A stretch of 64,000 nucleotides of DNA from Strigops habroptila. Taxonomy: Eukaryota > Chordata > Aves > Psittaciformes > Psittacidae. This document shows, one piece after another, positions 36,881-49,400 of this stretch. Position numbers and translations under genes: made by a program. The DNA lies in assembly GCF_004027225.2 (NCBI RefSeq), contig NC_044277.2:70991900-71055899 (forward strand). The letters are read 5' to 3'. Below the pieces are notes generated by a model. It saw only the letters and a program-made list of their open reading frames with translations, was not told where the DNA came from and searched no databases. Within the stretch, counting starts at the first letter, position 1; every line of letters starts with the position of its first letter.

Positions 36881-38042
36881 AGAAGCTATTCTTTCTCTAT
36901 ACTAATTAACCCTTCAGGGAACTGTAAGCAAAAAGCATAAAAACTGACCTAGCTTCTCATCTCTCAATTGGTTAGACTTTAGGCGCTTTGGCTTTGGGCT
37001 ACGTTCACAAGAGGTGATGGGGCACATGAATCCAGCATGAATGCGCTACTGGTATCCATTCCACTCAACAGCTGCCTAACCCTACAGATAGTTTTCTTTC
37101 TTCCAGGCAAATCCCTGATCTCCAGGCACACCATACAACTGCTGGAGTCCTGATTCCTCTGAGCTAAACACTTCACTCCTGCCAAGCCATCATGGGATTT
37201 ATATTACTTCTAGGTCACTGGCTCTTAGTACAGCAAGTCCTATATGAAAGAACAAATGGCACTAGTAGGATCATTTTACATGTATTAAATACATTACCTA
37301 GCTAGAGTACAGAAAACGCAAGTTTGGGCCCTACTCTGAGCGAGGCAGAGCAAGCACTTTGAATTCACTGCCCAAGTCTGCTGAGGAGACAGTTTTCCTA
37401 GGCGTGAGGCACACATGTTGGTCTAGAGGAAGAATGAGAGTGACGTTTGCAAATTGGTCATCACTTATGGTTTCCATACCTGCCTTGCTTTGGTTTAATT
37501 TACCAGAAAGAGAAGTAGTTTGATGTAAATATTTCACTCTTGGAGAAGGAGCATGGGGCAGTTTCACCACCTGTTTCCATCTTGAGAGTTTTTAGAAGGT
37601 TGTATGAATACAAGTTTTATGTCTTTGCTTTCAGATTCCTCAAGCGTTTCAGCCAAGAAGTTACCTATAAAAGCAAGCTTATCTTTCTCCAGAGCATTTT
37701 GGGAGTTAGTTAGGGCTACATCCTTGTGCACAAACTGAACCACAGATGTCTTACATGGACACAATGTCAGTTTCGAGAAAGCGTGTTTACCAGCTCTACA
37801 AATAATCCAGAAATGTGTAGCCAGCAACTCTCTACAGTGCTGCTCTGGCATTCATTCTGCTAAATTCTCTAGTGAAAGACAAGGAGGCCACAGCAGGGCT
37901 TCAAAATTACTGAACAGGTATTCAGCCTCTGGAAGGTGTGAAATCCAGGAAGAAAGGCACAGGTGATGGTGGACTCAATTCCTCCATTGTCTTCCAATTT
38001 TGAGCACTGAGCTCAAAACTTCCAGGTACACTGTGTCTTCAC
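36881..38042. other. Non-coding, nothing recognised
   Basis: Two minus-strand frames of 79 and 95 codons at 37,331-37,851 overlap slightly but show no domains. Confidence 0.5.
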
Positions 38043-38100
38043 GCAGTGTAAACTGGTGTTTCTATATGACATCTCACATTACTGAAGCTGGAGTCAATTT
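38043..38100. mobile_element. Ancient amniote repeat relic (possible)
   Basis: GCAGTGTAAACTGGTGTTTC followed by ACTGAAGCTGGAGTCAATTT resembles the 'gtgtaaatcagcat... cattgaagtcaatggag' phrase of an old turtle/archosaur repeat. Weak match. Confidence 0.3.
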
Positions 38101-41100
38101 GGACATGTGTGGAAGTAACTGGAGCTTTGCAGTATGGGTGGTCACATGCTGGAAGTGCAGTAGCACTTGTCCTGGATAAAATCCGAGTGCAATGCTGAAT
38201 GTTACATCAACTAGGAGTGGCTATCCATATTCTAATGACCACTTCACTGTAATTTTGTTGAATTTTAGTTCATTCACAGTTAGGGAACCTGAACAAAATG
38301 AACTTCCAGCATGCTACTTTTGATGGAAAAGTATTAGCCTCACATAAAAAACCTTAAAAAACACGTTGTTACAGATATTTACTGAATTCAGTAGGTCTCT
38401 GCAGGGACAGACATGATCTCTTTGCTGCTATGAAGAAGTAAAACTAAAAAGCTGGTCATTGACCTAACCCGACAGTTTGCCTTAAAAAGGATGAAATGGC
38501 AGAAAGAATAACTCTGAACCTCTCTCTGACTGCCTTCTCTTTCTGACTATAATGGTTCTTCAGGACAACATTCAAAGTTTGATTGATCCTTCAAATTAAG
38601 CCCTTCCTCATCACACTACGAGAGACCAAGCATCTAGAACCAGAGAAGAACAAGCATCTATTTGTTAGCAGGGGTCAGATCTGTTACTGGCAGCTGTCTG
38701 TAATTCCCGACGTGGGCCAGTCTGCTTTGGAAAGCGCAGAAACTTTTGCTTTTCTGTTTGTGGCCCTTCCTTGCTCAGGGTAGCTACTGATAGTAATGTC
38801 TAAATTTTTCTGGAGAAAGAGTGACGCTTTTTGATTGTTTTGCCATCCACACACAATTAGTAAATGAGTCAGCACCTTCTTGTAAAACAGTAGTAAGTTC
38901 AGTGTGCTGAATCACAGTTTCAAAGGTACTCTAAGGTTCTCTTATTTGCACAGGCAACACATTTTCTGTTTGCTTCAGCAGGGAGGCTATTATTCTGAGG
39001 CTGAAAAAAATGGTTTTGTGGTCGCATGTCTTATTCTGAGATCAGCATTTAACTGTTTCAGTTCACTGCATCTGTAACTTCACATGAGAGTCTTAATTCA
39101 TTTTTCTAAGTGATGGTTAAAATCTTCCTGAGGAAAATGTACAGCCCACCCAAACTGCTAACTCCATGTTGTCATGGGCTTGGTTAATGAGTGTGGGCAG
39201 GGAAAGGTCATGTAAAAAAGAAACTGTGAAAAAGAAGCAGAATGTTTAGTTTAGACTAAAAAACAAAAAGAAGTTTTTGAGTATGAAGCATTGTTTCCTC
39301 TGGAATGAAACACCCCATTCTTCGCATGCCCCACTTCTACAAACCCCAGCCCCCCATATGCCACCTTGACCTTCCTGTGTGCCTCTGTGTCACTCTCCCC
39401 TGCCTCTGCTTTCTTCCCACACCCCTTGCACACTTAGCCAAGAGGGGGATGGTGTGCTTGGTGGCTGCCTCTAGGTGACACGTGTGTCAGCAGCCCAGCA
39501 ATATGCACATGCTGGTTGGTCACCTGCCCCCTGCCATTAGACTGGGCAGGGGGCAACTTCTCTTTGCTTTCTCTCAGTCCAGGCTCTTTTCTCCATATAA
39601 GCTTGAATTCTTTAGAAAGTCTTGTAGGAACTCAATATACTTGTGATCAAATTTAGCTGAAACAAATTGAGAAGAAACTTAGACCAACCAGTCTGCCTGC
39701 TGCCTAAGGTTGTGTAAGAGCACAACCCCATAACCTTCATGTCTTTAAGGAGGGCAAGAAGGAAAAAAGATCAACTATAAACTTTCTGCAGATGAGGAAT
39801 ATGGTGAACTTAGGTACTGGAAAAGCGAGAGTAAAGTTCAACAAATGTGATAATTTTACACTGGCTGAACCTGCACTTTATAGTCTTTCTTCATTCCCTT
39901 GGTTTTCCTGAGAAGATAGGGGCACCATATCTCTAGAGGAACCAAGAGGAATAAATGCATAGGCTGTTTTCTCCTCCCTCTCCACAAACTGTGCTGTTCC
40001 AGTGAAAATAAATCCAGTTTTTTTCACCCCATGATGGGACTTCATTATATCACAATCTGTCCTTTCTGAGCCAAACTCTCCTTGTGTTGAAACCACTGGC
40101 AGGACTGACTTCGCTGGGAGCAAGAGGTTCCTACATCCATGTTGCCAAGTGAGTTCAGAGTTGGGGCTGTGAAGTCATTCTTGACACCAGGGCTCATTTC
40201 CAAACTCATGAAATCAATCCTATGCAATTTTCCCACCAACCTCGTGTGTGGAAAGAACAAACATGTATTTCCCTGTAGAGGCAGAAGTATGCAATCACCC
40301 TATCTACTTTTAAGGTATAATAAATTCTGCACTTTAGCATTCATTCCATAGTCTAGTGCTTAGGTATTAATCATTTTGTTGCTTGTTTTTTACTCAGGGG
40401 TTACTTTGGTAAAACCTTTCCTTCATATCCTCAAAGGAAACCGGAATAAATGATTGCCAAATGCCACATTTCCCATTGGGAAACAGCATTCTCAACCATC
40501 TGAACACTTGGTGTACCACCAAACAGCAAAGCTGTACTACAGATAGTATTTATAGTACATTTTATGAGACCAAAAGTTGTCAGTTAAACCACTAGAAACT
40601 AATAAATGGGCCTAGTGTCATTTGAGTTGTCAACAGGATATAAGCTAATGTAAGGGGAACACCTACATCTTGTAGGCTTCTTTTGCACGAATAACTGTAC
40701 AGTTGATAGTCATGCTTGACTTTGTAAGAATGTTTTGAGTAAGGAATAAAGTAATTTCCTCCACTGCAATAGTAATGATCATCAGATCACTAAAAGACAT
40801 TTGTTATATATGCATGCCTAGTTCCTGAAGATGATGATGCCCAGTAACCTCTATTTTACAGTAAGCATTCTCATATACAGTTGTTTAGTTGAGTGAGAGG
40901 GCTAGCAATAGAAAAATCACAATATTGAAAACTGTCACTGTGCTGTAAAGGGTGGACATTAAAACACACAGAAGAGGGAAATATGATTTCATTTCATAAA
41001 CAGTAAACCTTCTGAATTAAATAACATTTCTTTAATGCATTAAAACCATTGAATGAGTTATCTGAAGAGCTTTAAAATTGCATTTATATATGTATATATA

Positions 41101-43945
41101 GGTTCAACAACAGCAAAGCCTTCTTTAAAGAAAAGAAAAAGGAGGCCAAGAAACTTGCCTGTGCAAACAGTTACCACAAAGAAATTGGTGCCACATTCTT
41201 TTTGGTTTGGAATAGGAAGTGTATATGAAAAATATGGTGGGATTTTTTTTTTTTCTAGAAATATATTAGGCTGCTTGAAATAAGGAAGTAGTGAGAATCT
41301 CAAGAAGTAGTAGGATTTTGAAAGATTTCTACTATTAAAATTTACATAGAGTTGTGATAAAAGTCCCAGCGAGCCTTTTAGCTATGCCTTTCCTCATTAA
41401 TTCTCTCCTGTTCAGCATATACAGAGAGAAAACACCACACTGTTCACTCTGAGCTCTGAATTTATATGAAGTTGATCTTAAAAAGAGAGGCAGTTTGAGG
41501 AAACTTGTGTTTAAAACCTAGGAAGGACAAATTCATAGCCAAGAGTTTCTATTCCTATGATTTACTAAGAACAAACACAGTAACAAAGACAGACAAATCT
41601 CAGAGGTAAACCAAAAATTTTAGAGTTCTTCAACACTGAAATTGAGGTAATTAAAAAAAAAAAAAACACCCAACCATAAAGAGCACACTTCATTCTGATA
41701 CAGCAATGTTTCCAGCACACAACATTTTGCAGTGCAGGTTCTGGCCTTTGGTCAGATTGTGCTAGAGCATGGCTGGGAGGAACAACTGACATTAAGCCAG
41801 ATCTGCTGGTATGAGGTAGCTCATCAGCTCCTCTAAACAACTCGCAGGGCATGTTTGCATTTACAGATGGAGATACAGCCCTCTAGCATGGACTGGCCTA
41901 ACCAGGACAGCTTCAGCCTAGCAGTGAAACAACAGCACAGACCCAGCACAGGCTTGCCCTGGCTGCCCCTGGGACTCCAGGCAGATCTGTACAGCCCACA
42001 CCGATCGGCATTTTGCTGACTTGGTTACAGTGGCATTGGGTACTTGAGCTCAACTGAATTAAGGCAGAGCTAGACCTGTGATCTCGTACAGCACGTCCCA
42101 CGTTCAGCGCACAAACTCCATACAAGCTCTGAGTTTGACTGATTCTGCTAGTAGGGAGAAATCTTCCTTACACAGAAGTTCTCTGGCCATGGCCTCCCTT
42201 TTGCCAGATAGATGGTACAACAAAGCTGCTTTGCTGGCTCCACTCCAACCTAGGATTCCTCTGGTGTGAAGGAGACTGCTGAGTTGCAGGCTCTCTTTGA
42301 TGCTCTTGTGTGGAGGGGGGCAAACCATCTTGGTATGATCCCTTCCTGCATCCCATATGATCGCAAGGTGTTTATCAAAACAGCTTCATGGGAAGCCTTG
42401 CCAGTTTAGGTCATCTGTAAAGTTGGATGGCCATGAGCATCTGCGCTTTGCATAAATATGTGATTTTTTCATAGTCAAATGAACTCAAATGGGTTATTGC
42501 TAAATATATTTATTTTTCTCTCAGTCTCTTATATTCCTGTGATTCTCATTGCTCTAGAATGAAACACAGTTGCCCTTATGCTAGTCATCTTGAAACTAGA
42601 AATACTCATTACTAGATATAAATGACTGATATTTAAAACTGAAGGCTACTCCTCATTTTGTACCTAACTGGAATGAGTCACTATCTGGGACATTTATCCT
42701 ACACCTGTAGTCTAGTTTTTATTTGAAATCTCACAGAAAAGAATTGGGATCTCCCCCAAAAATATTGTATACCAGAACATACTTCTTTCCCTAGATGGAG
42801 AATTAGGACATTGAGAAAAAAAGGCTAGATTTGCAGAACAAAAGAACCAGTACATTCACCTTGCATTCTAGCGGAGCTTACTGCTCTGCCTTGGGCACTC
42901 AAAATCCCTACACAATACATGCAGAAAAGTTAAGTGCTCAAACATGGGAGCCCACAGGAATCAGGAGCTCTCTAGAGCATGCAAAAACTGCCAAGGAGGA
43001 GAGCGCAGCTACAGCCCCAGCTAGGAGAGCATGAGGCATTTTTCCTAGTAGGAGAAACTTCCTGCCCCAAGAATACACTACCTAGTTGTGAATTAGGGAC
43101 CTAAGCCAAGCACCCCTGCAGAAAAGGAGCAACTTACTTGTAGCTAAATGTTTATGGAACTCTTTCAGTATGTGGAAGTTTTCCTCATCTGTGAAGTCTT
43201 GAACCTGCTTCTCTGGACGAGAGAAATATTTGTGAGTCGAAAGATGTCTCCCCAACTTGGAGTCTCTGTCTCCAAGCTGGAGAGAAATCTCAGTGGCTAA
43301 ATATAATTGATTAAACATTCATTTGCTAGATCCTTTCTTAGCAAACTCTAAACTATCGACTTGATTTTGCACAAGAAAACTTTCCTTGTGCTTTTAGGTT
43401 CTGCAAACTGAAGATCATGATGATTCATTTTAATTCCTTTACTTGCAGGAAATTTCTTTGAAATTAGGACATCTAAGAACAGATATCAGTGGGCTATCAA
43501 ATTGCTTAGAGAAGAGTAAGAAAGTGAATGTAAGTGTGAGTGAATTCCAATATAAAAGAGAAGTAGTAGAAGAAATAAAGCAAGGAAAATCTTAGTACAT
43601 TTTTCATCTTTTCCTTTACTTGGCTATGAAAATGGACTTACTTCAAAAATAACTGAGTTTTCCACGGAAGAACTTTCCTAAGCAGTTATCTGTCTATTCT
43701 CTAGCACCTAGCTACCAATCTGCTGGTTTCTTTTTCACCCACTCAATATCAAACCACAGCACTTACTCGCACAGCTTGCAGCAGACTGACTGCTCCAGGG
43801 ATTTCTTTGTCTAAATCCTGTGACTTTAGTGAGAAACTAGTTGGGCAGTCTTCTTTATCAATTGGCATCATAGCATGATATTATACCTTCATCTCTGATT
43901 TCAATACAGACATGGTTCAAGTACCTGATCTACTTGCCAGCAAAC
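38101..43945. other. Non-coding, nothing recognised
   Basis: Nearly 6 kb without a recognisable gene or repeat. Poly(A) and poly(T) runs of 10 to 14 bases lie near 41,242 and 41,653. Several overlapping frames of 60 to 80 codons at 41,900-42,360 are on both strands and lack domains. Confidence 0.5.
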
Positions 43946-43990
43946 AGGCCTGTTCCAAGCCCACTGAAGTCAGTAACAGCCTTTCTGCTG
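43946..43990. mobile_element. Ancient amniote repeat relic (probable)
   Basis: GGCCTGTTCCAAGCCCACTG followed by AAGTCAGTAACAGCCTTTCT agrees with a phrase of the type 'ggcctgatccaaagcccattgaagtcaatgg' that I remember from old repeats in turtles, crocodilians and birds. Short and isolated. Confidence 0.4.
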
Positions 43991-44121
43991 GTTGACCACA
44001 CTGAAATTAAATCAAGATCTAACACAAATAAATCAGAATATTTAACTGGATGTAAGAATGCTAAATAAGGATAGACCTTTCTTGAGCAGGCTTTTTAATC
44101 ATCATGTCTTTGAAAGAAGAA

Positions 44122-44772
44122 TAATCATAGAATCATAGAATCAACTAGGTTGGAAAAGTCCAACCATTACATCAGGACTGCCAAGATCACCATTAAACCA
44201 TATCACTGAGGGCCTCATCTACAAGGTTTTTGAACACTTCCAGGGATGGCAATTCCACCACTTCTCTGGAAAGCCTGTTCCAATGCCTGATCACCCTTTC
44301 TGTGAAGAAATTGTTCCTACCAGCCTAAACCTCCCCTGGAGCAGCTTGAGGCCATTAATTCTTGTCCTATCACTTGTTACTTGGGAGAAGAGACTGACTC
44401 CCACCTCACTACAACCCCCTTTCAGGTAGTTGTAAAGAGCGACAAGGTCCGCTTTGAGCCTTCTCCAGGCAAAACAACCCCAGTTCCTTCAGCTGATCTT
44501 CATAAGACTTGTGCTCCAGACCCTTCACCAGCTTTGTGGCCCTTTTCTGAACCCGCTCCAGCACCTCATTGTCTCTCTCGTAGTGAGGGGCTCAGAACTG
44601 AACACAGGATTCCACGTGTGGCCTCACCAGTGCCAAGTGCAGGGGAACAATCACTTTCCTGGCCCTGTGGCCAGGATGCTGTTGGCCACCATGGCTGCCT
44701 GGGCACAAGCTGGCTCATGTTCAACTCTGTCAGTCAACGTCCCCAGGTCCTTTTCCACTGAGCAGCATTCAG
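44122..44772 (-). pseudogene. CR1 ORF2 C-terminal tail and 3' end
   Basis: The minus strand continues from the reverse transcriptase into the usual ORF2 tail, with frames at 44,962-44,651, then the short 3' untranslated region ending in the ATTCTATG-type repeat at 44,122-44,142. Long frames on the plus strand here (126 and 131 codons) are antisense readings of CR1 and not genes. Confidence 0.85.
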
Positions 44773-45913
44773 TCATTCTTCCGCAAGCCTGTAGTGCTGC
44801 ATGGGGTTGTTGTGACCCAAATACAAGACCTGGCACTTTGCCCTGTTGAACCTCATACCATTGGCCACAGCCCACTGATCCAGCCTGTCCAGATCCCTCT
44901 GCAGAGCCTTCCTCTCCTTCAGCAGACCTACAGTCCCAGCCAACTTGGTGTCGTCCACACATTTACTGCGGGTGCACTCGATCCCCTCATCCAGATCATT
45001 GATAAAGATGTTAAATGACACTGGCCCCAATACCAAGCCCTGGGGAACACCACTAGTAAATGGTTGCCAACTATTGTGATACCATTTATCACCACTCTTT
45101 GGGCTCGGCCACCCAGCCAGTTTTCAATCCAGTGAATAATCCACCTATGCAGGCTGTGAGCAGCCAGTTTGTCCAGGAGAATGCTGTGGAAGACAGTGTC
45201 AAATGCTTTACTTAAGTCCAAATAGACACTGTCCACAGCCTTTCCCTCATCAACCAGGTGGGTCACCTTGTCATAGCAAGAGATCAGGTTGGTAAAGGAC
45301 CTGCCCTTCATGAACCCGTGCTGACTGGCCCTGATTCCTCCATTTTCCAGCATGTGCTTTATGATGTCACTTAGGACCATCTGCTCCATGACCTTCCCTG
45401 GCACTGAGGTCAGGCTGACAGGCCTGTAGTTCCCGGGGGTCTTCCTTCCTGCCCTTTTTGTAGAGAGGCATCACGTTGGCCATCCTCCAAGCCTCAGGGA
45501 CCTGTCCTCTAGACCAGGACTGCTGACAGATGATGGAGAGTGGCTTAGCAAGCTCCTCTGCCAGCTCCTTCAGTGCTCTTGGGTTTAACCCACCTGGCCC
45601 CATAGACTCTTATATATCTAGGTGGAACTGGAACGCTAATCACTTTTTCCTGAATTCTGGGGACTTTGATCAGCTCCCCATCTCTGACATCCAGCTCAGT
45701 GAATTCAGTACCCTGAGGATGGCTCGTGTGACTATTAAAGACTGAGGCAAAGGCAGCATTAAGTACCTCAGCCTTTTTGTCATCCTTAGTCACTAGGTTT
45801 CCCCTACTATCCAGTAGAGGACGGAGGTTCTCCTTGGCCCTCCTTTTGTTGCTAATATATTTGTGAAAGTACTTTTTCTTATCCTTTATGGCAGTGGCCA
45901 GATTTAGTTCCAT
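44773..45913 (-). pseudogene. CR1 ORF2 reverse transcriptase, frameshifted
   Basis: The frame segments are 45,913-45,545, 45,603-45,367, 45,404-44,928 and 45,036-44,773. Recognisable blocks are the linker region (TKDDKKAEVLNAAFASVF), the finger region (SQHGFMKGRS), motif A (VYLDLSKAFDTV) with its Asp, and the catalytic DD block read here as CVDDTKL, so both aspartates of the metal-binding pair remain although the two residues before them are changed. Frameshifts near 45,430 and 45,050 and the change of frame around 45,580 prevent a continuous protein. Confidence 0.9.
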
Positions 45914-46214
45914 TTGTGCCTTTGCCTTTCTAACTTTCTCTCTACATTACCTAACAACATCCTTGTACTTTTCATGGGGTGACTGTCCCTTCTTCCACAG
46001 GTGATATATTTTCTTTCCTGAGTTCCAGCACTATCTCCCTGTTCAGCCAGGCTGGTCTCTTTCCTGCCAGTTTGATTTTTGGCACATTGGGACTGCCCAC
46101 TCCTGTGCCTTAAGGATTTCATTCTTGAAGAGTATCCAGCCTTCCTGGGCCCCTCTGTCCTTCAGTAATGTTTCCCAAGGAATTCTTCCAGCCAGCATCC
46201 TACACAGGCCAAAG

Positions 46215-46931
46215 TCAGCCCTTCGGAAGTCTGAGGTGGATGTTTTGCTGATCTTCCTCCTGACTTCCAAGGATTGAAAATTCAATCATTTCATGATCGC
46301 TTTGCCCAAGATGGCCTCCAACCATCACATCACCCACCAGTCCTTCTCTGTTTGTGAACAGCAAATCAAGCCAGGCACCTCCCCTAGCTGGTTCACTAAC
46401 CAGCTGGGTTAGGAAGTTATCTTCCACACCCTCCAAGAACCTCCTGGATTGTCTCTTCTCTGCTGTGTTGTACTTCCAGCAGACATCTGGTAGGTTGAAG
46501 TACCCCACGAGAACAAAGGCAGCGATCATGCTCTCCTAGTTGTTTGAAGAACACTTTATCTGTAGCTTCATCCTGGCCAAGTGGTCTGTAACAGACTCCT
46601 ACCAGGATATCTGCTTGGTTGGCCTTCTCCCTAATCTTCACCCACAAACATTCAGCCTTCTCACTCACAACACTGTGTTCAATGCAGTCGATGCACACCC
46701 TGCCATACAACTCAACCCCACCACCTCTTTTTCCTTGCCTATCCCTTCTGAAGGCCCTATAGCCATCCATTGCAGCGTTCCAATCATGCAATTATTCCAC
46801 AGCGTTTCTGTGATGTCATAATTTCCCTGCTGCAGAATGGCTTCCAGATCCTCCTGTTTGTTGCCCATGTTGCGGGCATTGGCATAAATGCATTTAAGTT
46901 GCCCTGTGGATCTGGACTCCAACAGTGGCAT
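46215..46931 (-). pseudogene. CR1 ORF2 N-terminal AP-endonuclease-like domain, frameshifted
   Basis: The domain is spread over three overlapping frames: 46,931-46,665 (with YANARNMGNKQE), 46,791-46,417 (HDWNAAMDGYRAFRRDRQGK, then VCYRPL) and 46,529-46,215 (VGYFNLPDV, then SDHEMIEF). These are hallmarks of the exonuclease-endonuclease-phosphatase fold used by CR1 to nick target DNA. Frameshifts lie near 46,795 and 46,525. The expected G-D-F-N motif reads G-Y-F-N, so a catalytic Asp is lost; the S-D-H motif is kept. Non-functional. Confidence 0.85.
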
Positions 46932-47032
46932 GCTACCCCATGGCTCATTTCTAGCAAGTCTGGTGCTATTCCCCCTTCAACCTAGTTTAACGCCCTCTCT
47001 ACAAACCCTGCTAGCTCCTGGGCTAGGATCCT

Positions 47033-47400
47033 TTACCCTCTTCGGGACAGGCATATCCCGTCTGACGCCAGCATGCTTTTTGTCATGTAGACTGACCAAT
47101 GGTCAAAACCCCCAAAATTCTGACACTGACAACAGTCATGGAGCCAGGAACTAATTAGTGAGATTTTTCTGATGTAACCGTTGTCATTGATCAAGACTGG
47201 CAGGAGGGACGAGAACACTACTTGGGCTCGTGAACCCTGAACCAGTCTTCCAAGGCGCTGAAGTCCTTCTTGAGCCTTGAAGAGGCTCAGGCTTCTTGAA
47301 GAGATTTCCTCATTGCCCACCTGGAAGACTAATAAAGGATAGTCACAGGGCCATACTTGAGTGAGTTTTCTGGTGAAGTCCCTTACCCTGGCTTTAGAAG
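47033..47400 (-). pseudogene. CR1 ORF1 C-terminal remnant (SGNH esterase-like domain)
   Basis: The minus-strand frame reads from about 47,400 into the segment at 47,320-47,033 without a break. CR1 ORF1 proteins carry an SGNH-type esterase-like domain. Here the piece contains a hydrophobic strand ending LLVFQVG, where the family has its G-x-N-D block, and near the end SDGICLS, where the D-x-x-H block is expected. In this copy the first block reads GNEEIS and the second has Cys where His is expected, so both catalytic blocks look damaged. The upstream half of ORF1 is missing. Confidence 0.7.
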
Positions 47401-49144
47401 TATGGTTTTAGGCCACAACAATGTAAGTCTACCTTACATCCAAGTACTAGTCATACGGTTTATCTGAACAGTACTTTTTTTCCAGCTTTTAAATACAGCG
47501 CATGCTTGGAAGAAAAGATTACTCAGTCCTTAACAGCCTTTGTTTTGATTTATGAAAAACAATACTTAAAAAAAGCAAGGGTAATCAAATAACCCACTGG
47601 TCATATCAGCTGGCAGATTTCAGAACAGTAAGAATATAAATTACTATAGATGTTCATACCAAAGAGTATGGTGGTTTTTGGGACAGAAGCAGACTCTCTT
47701 CCAGTTTTAGTTCCTAGATGTCTGATATTCTTTTCCTCTACCTCTTGAGGCTAATGTCCGAAATAGAAAACAAAAAAAACCCCAACCAGTTCCTGTGTTT
47801 AGCTTCATGACATGTCAAACAGTTTAGTGAAGTTGGAGTGGTTTTGGGGTTGGGTTCTTTTTTTTTCTGTTTTGGTTTGGGGAGGGGGAGGGAGATGACT
47901 CTTAATTTTTTCAGTAAAGTTGTCTCTAGATAATGTGTGTTGGACTCAGGTGGTTAGTATTTACCCAACTATGCACTCAATGGTTACCAATGAACTCAGT
48001 AATAGCAAAGTTTCTCCAAGATTTTCTTATTTTTTTCTGCAAACCCAAGAGCATCTATTTATAAAGCAATGGGAATTTTGGCTTTTCTCTTAGTAGAAAG
48101 AAACTTTTACCTAATACCCCCATACACCTATCCTTTCCTACCTGTTTACACACCTAGGCACTTGCTTCTCTGCTTTGACAAATAGATATTTGTACTCTGC
48201 CCCTTATATCCTGTGCACCTCTACACCTCTTCCCTTTATGGTTCCTCTGCTGTTGCCAGCCATTTTATCCTCACCTCCATTTCTTCCTCCAGTCATTGCA
48301 TTTTCCAACCGCATGTCCTTCTTTCCCAAAGTTGTCAAGGTTCACCGCTTCTATTGCAATCTTTCCCACACATATCAGCCTGTTCATTTCCTGTCCTTCC
48401 CCAAAACTCAAGCTTCCCTGACTGCTTCTTCCTCATATAAGGAATTTGCAGACCAGTAATTACGATTCCAGGATGAAGACCATGTCAAATGTGAGGCACA
48501 GCTGAATTTTCTGTTCTGGGGTTCTTTCCTGGAGCAGCTGTATGGCACGGGAAGGCTTGTCAGCCTGGCTGTGCTGATAATGTCATGGAGGAAAGGAGCA
48601 ACAGGTCCCAGTCTCGAGCTTCCCCAGCACTTGGGAAAGTTCCCTTCCCTTAGGCAATCCTGCAGCCTCCTTGGGGCCACCCCTCTCCCTCACCTCTTCC
48701 TCTCCAGCAAAGTCAAAATATCAGAAAAGGGGGTTATCTAAGCAATTGCTAACCTGCTTATGTATATATTTACTGGAATGAGCAACATTATTGCAATTAA
48801 CAGAAACCTCTAATGTGACGACGCTAAGCACATGCATAATTATTCATAGAATGGGGGGCGGCAACTGCCACCTCTTTGGAAAATGGCAGTGCTGCCCTGC
48901 ACTTCCCTGTCAGGATTGCTGCAGAAGGCTCCAGGAAAAACTCAGGGGTCACAGTTGAAGAAAAAAAACCCAACCCATCCTCTATTATATTAGACAGCTT
49001 CAGCTATAATAAAACATAATTATTAAATCAAAAGCCACAAACTCACTTACTTAATGACAAGAAAACCAGAATTGAAATGAATTTAACTCAGAAAGCCTTA
49101 AGGAAAAATCTGTTATAAGGTAATTATTTTCTTTTAAGACTAAC
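47401..49144. other. Non-coding; pyrimidine-rich part at 48,100-48,430
   Basis: A G-rich plus-strand stretch at about 47,864-47,895 (GGGGAGGGGGAGGGAG after TTGGTTTG) is a weak G-quadruplex candidate. From 48,100 to 48,430 the plus strand is strongly pyrimidine-biased, like the stretch at 21.4-21.8 kb. No exon or transposon is recognised. Confidence 0.5.
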
Positions 49145-49221
49145 TTAATATTAACTTTTCACAGAATCACAGAATCAAAGAATCGTTAAGAGTTGGAAGG
49201 GACCTCTGGAGATCACCTGAT

Positions 49222-49255
49222 TTTGAAAAGCAGATTTGGAAACAATGAGAAAGAG
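49222..49255 (+). repeat. Repeat A, left copy
   Basis: A 34-base segment whose reverse complement occurs at 50,595-50,628 with 33 of 34 bases matching. Here it sits 26 bases upstream of repeat B. Both lie inside CR1 sequence. Confidence 0.95.
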
Positions 49256-49281
49256 GTGCACATGATTTAAGGGGCAGACGT

Positions 49282-49400
49282 CCCTTCAGATGTGCCCCTG
49301 GCTGCCTGCAGCGTGCAGTGACAGGATCTGCCTCACACAGCTCTAGCCAAAGAGTAACCATGGGGTTTTACTTCTGGATTGTTTTGTGAACGATGTCCTG
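49282..49400 (+). repeat. Repeat B, left copy (119 bases)
   Basis: Aligns without gaps to 50,654-50,772 in the same orientation, with about 14 differences counted by eye (near 88% identity). It contains TCTAGCCAAAGAGTAACCAT in both copies. No family recognised. It separates the two halves of a CR1 tail, so it arrived by insertion or rearrangement after CR1. Confidence 0.95.

Larger units (their letters stand above)
44122..47400 (-). mobile_element. CR1 LINE, long minus-strand copy, 5'-truncated within ORF1
   Basis: In plus coordinates the element begins with AATCATAGAATCATAGAATC, the reverse complement of the ATTCTATG-type CR1 3' tail, and runs about 3.3 kb. Read on the minus strand it contains, in order, the C-terminal part of ORF1 (about 47,400-47,033), an endonuclease domain (46,931-46,215), a reverse transcriptase (45,913-44,773), the ORF2 tail and the 3' untranslated region. 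The usual full element is somewhat longer, so it is truncated at the 5' end, which is typical of target-primed retrotransposition that stops early. At least four frameshifts break ORF2, so it is dead. It carries more of CR1 than most genomic copies do. Confidence 0.95.

Noticed and set aside
44381..44849. 126- and 131-codon plus-strand frames
   Set aside because: They are antisense readings of the CR1 ORF2 tail and 3' end.
47864..47895. G-quadruplex candidate
   Set aside because: G runs are present but four well separated runs of three or more are not clean; too weak to list as a feature.
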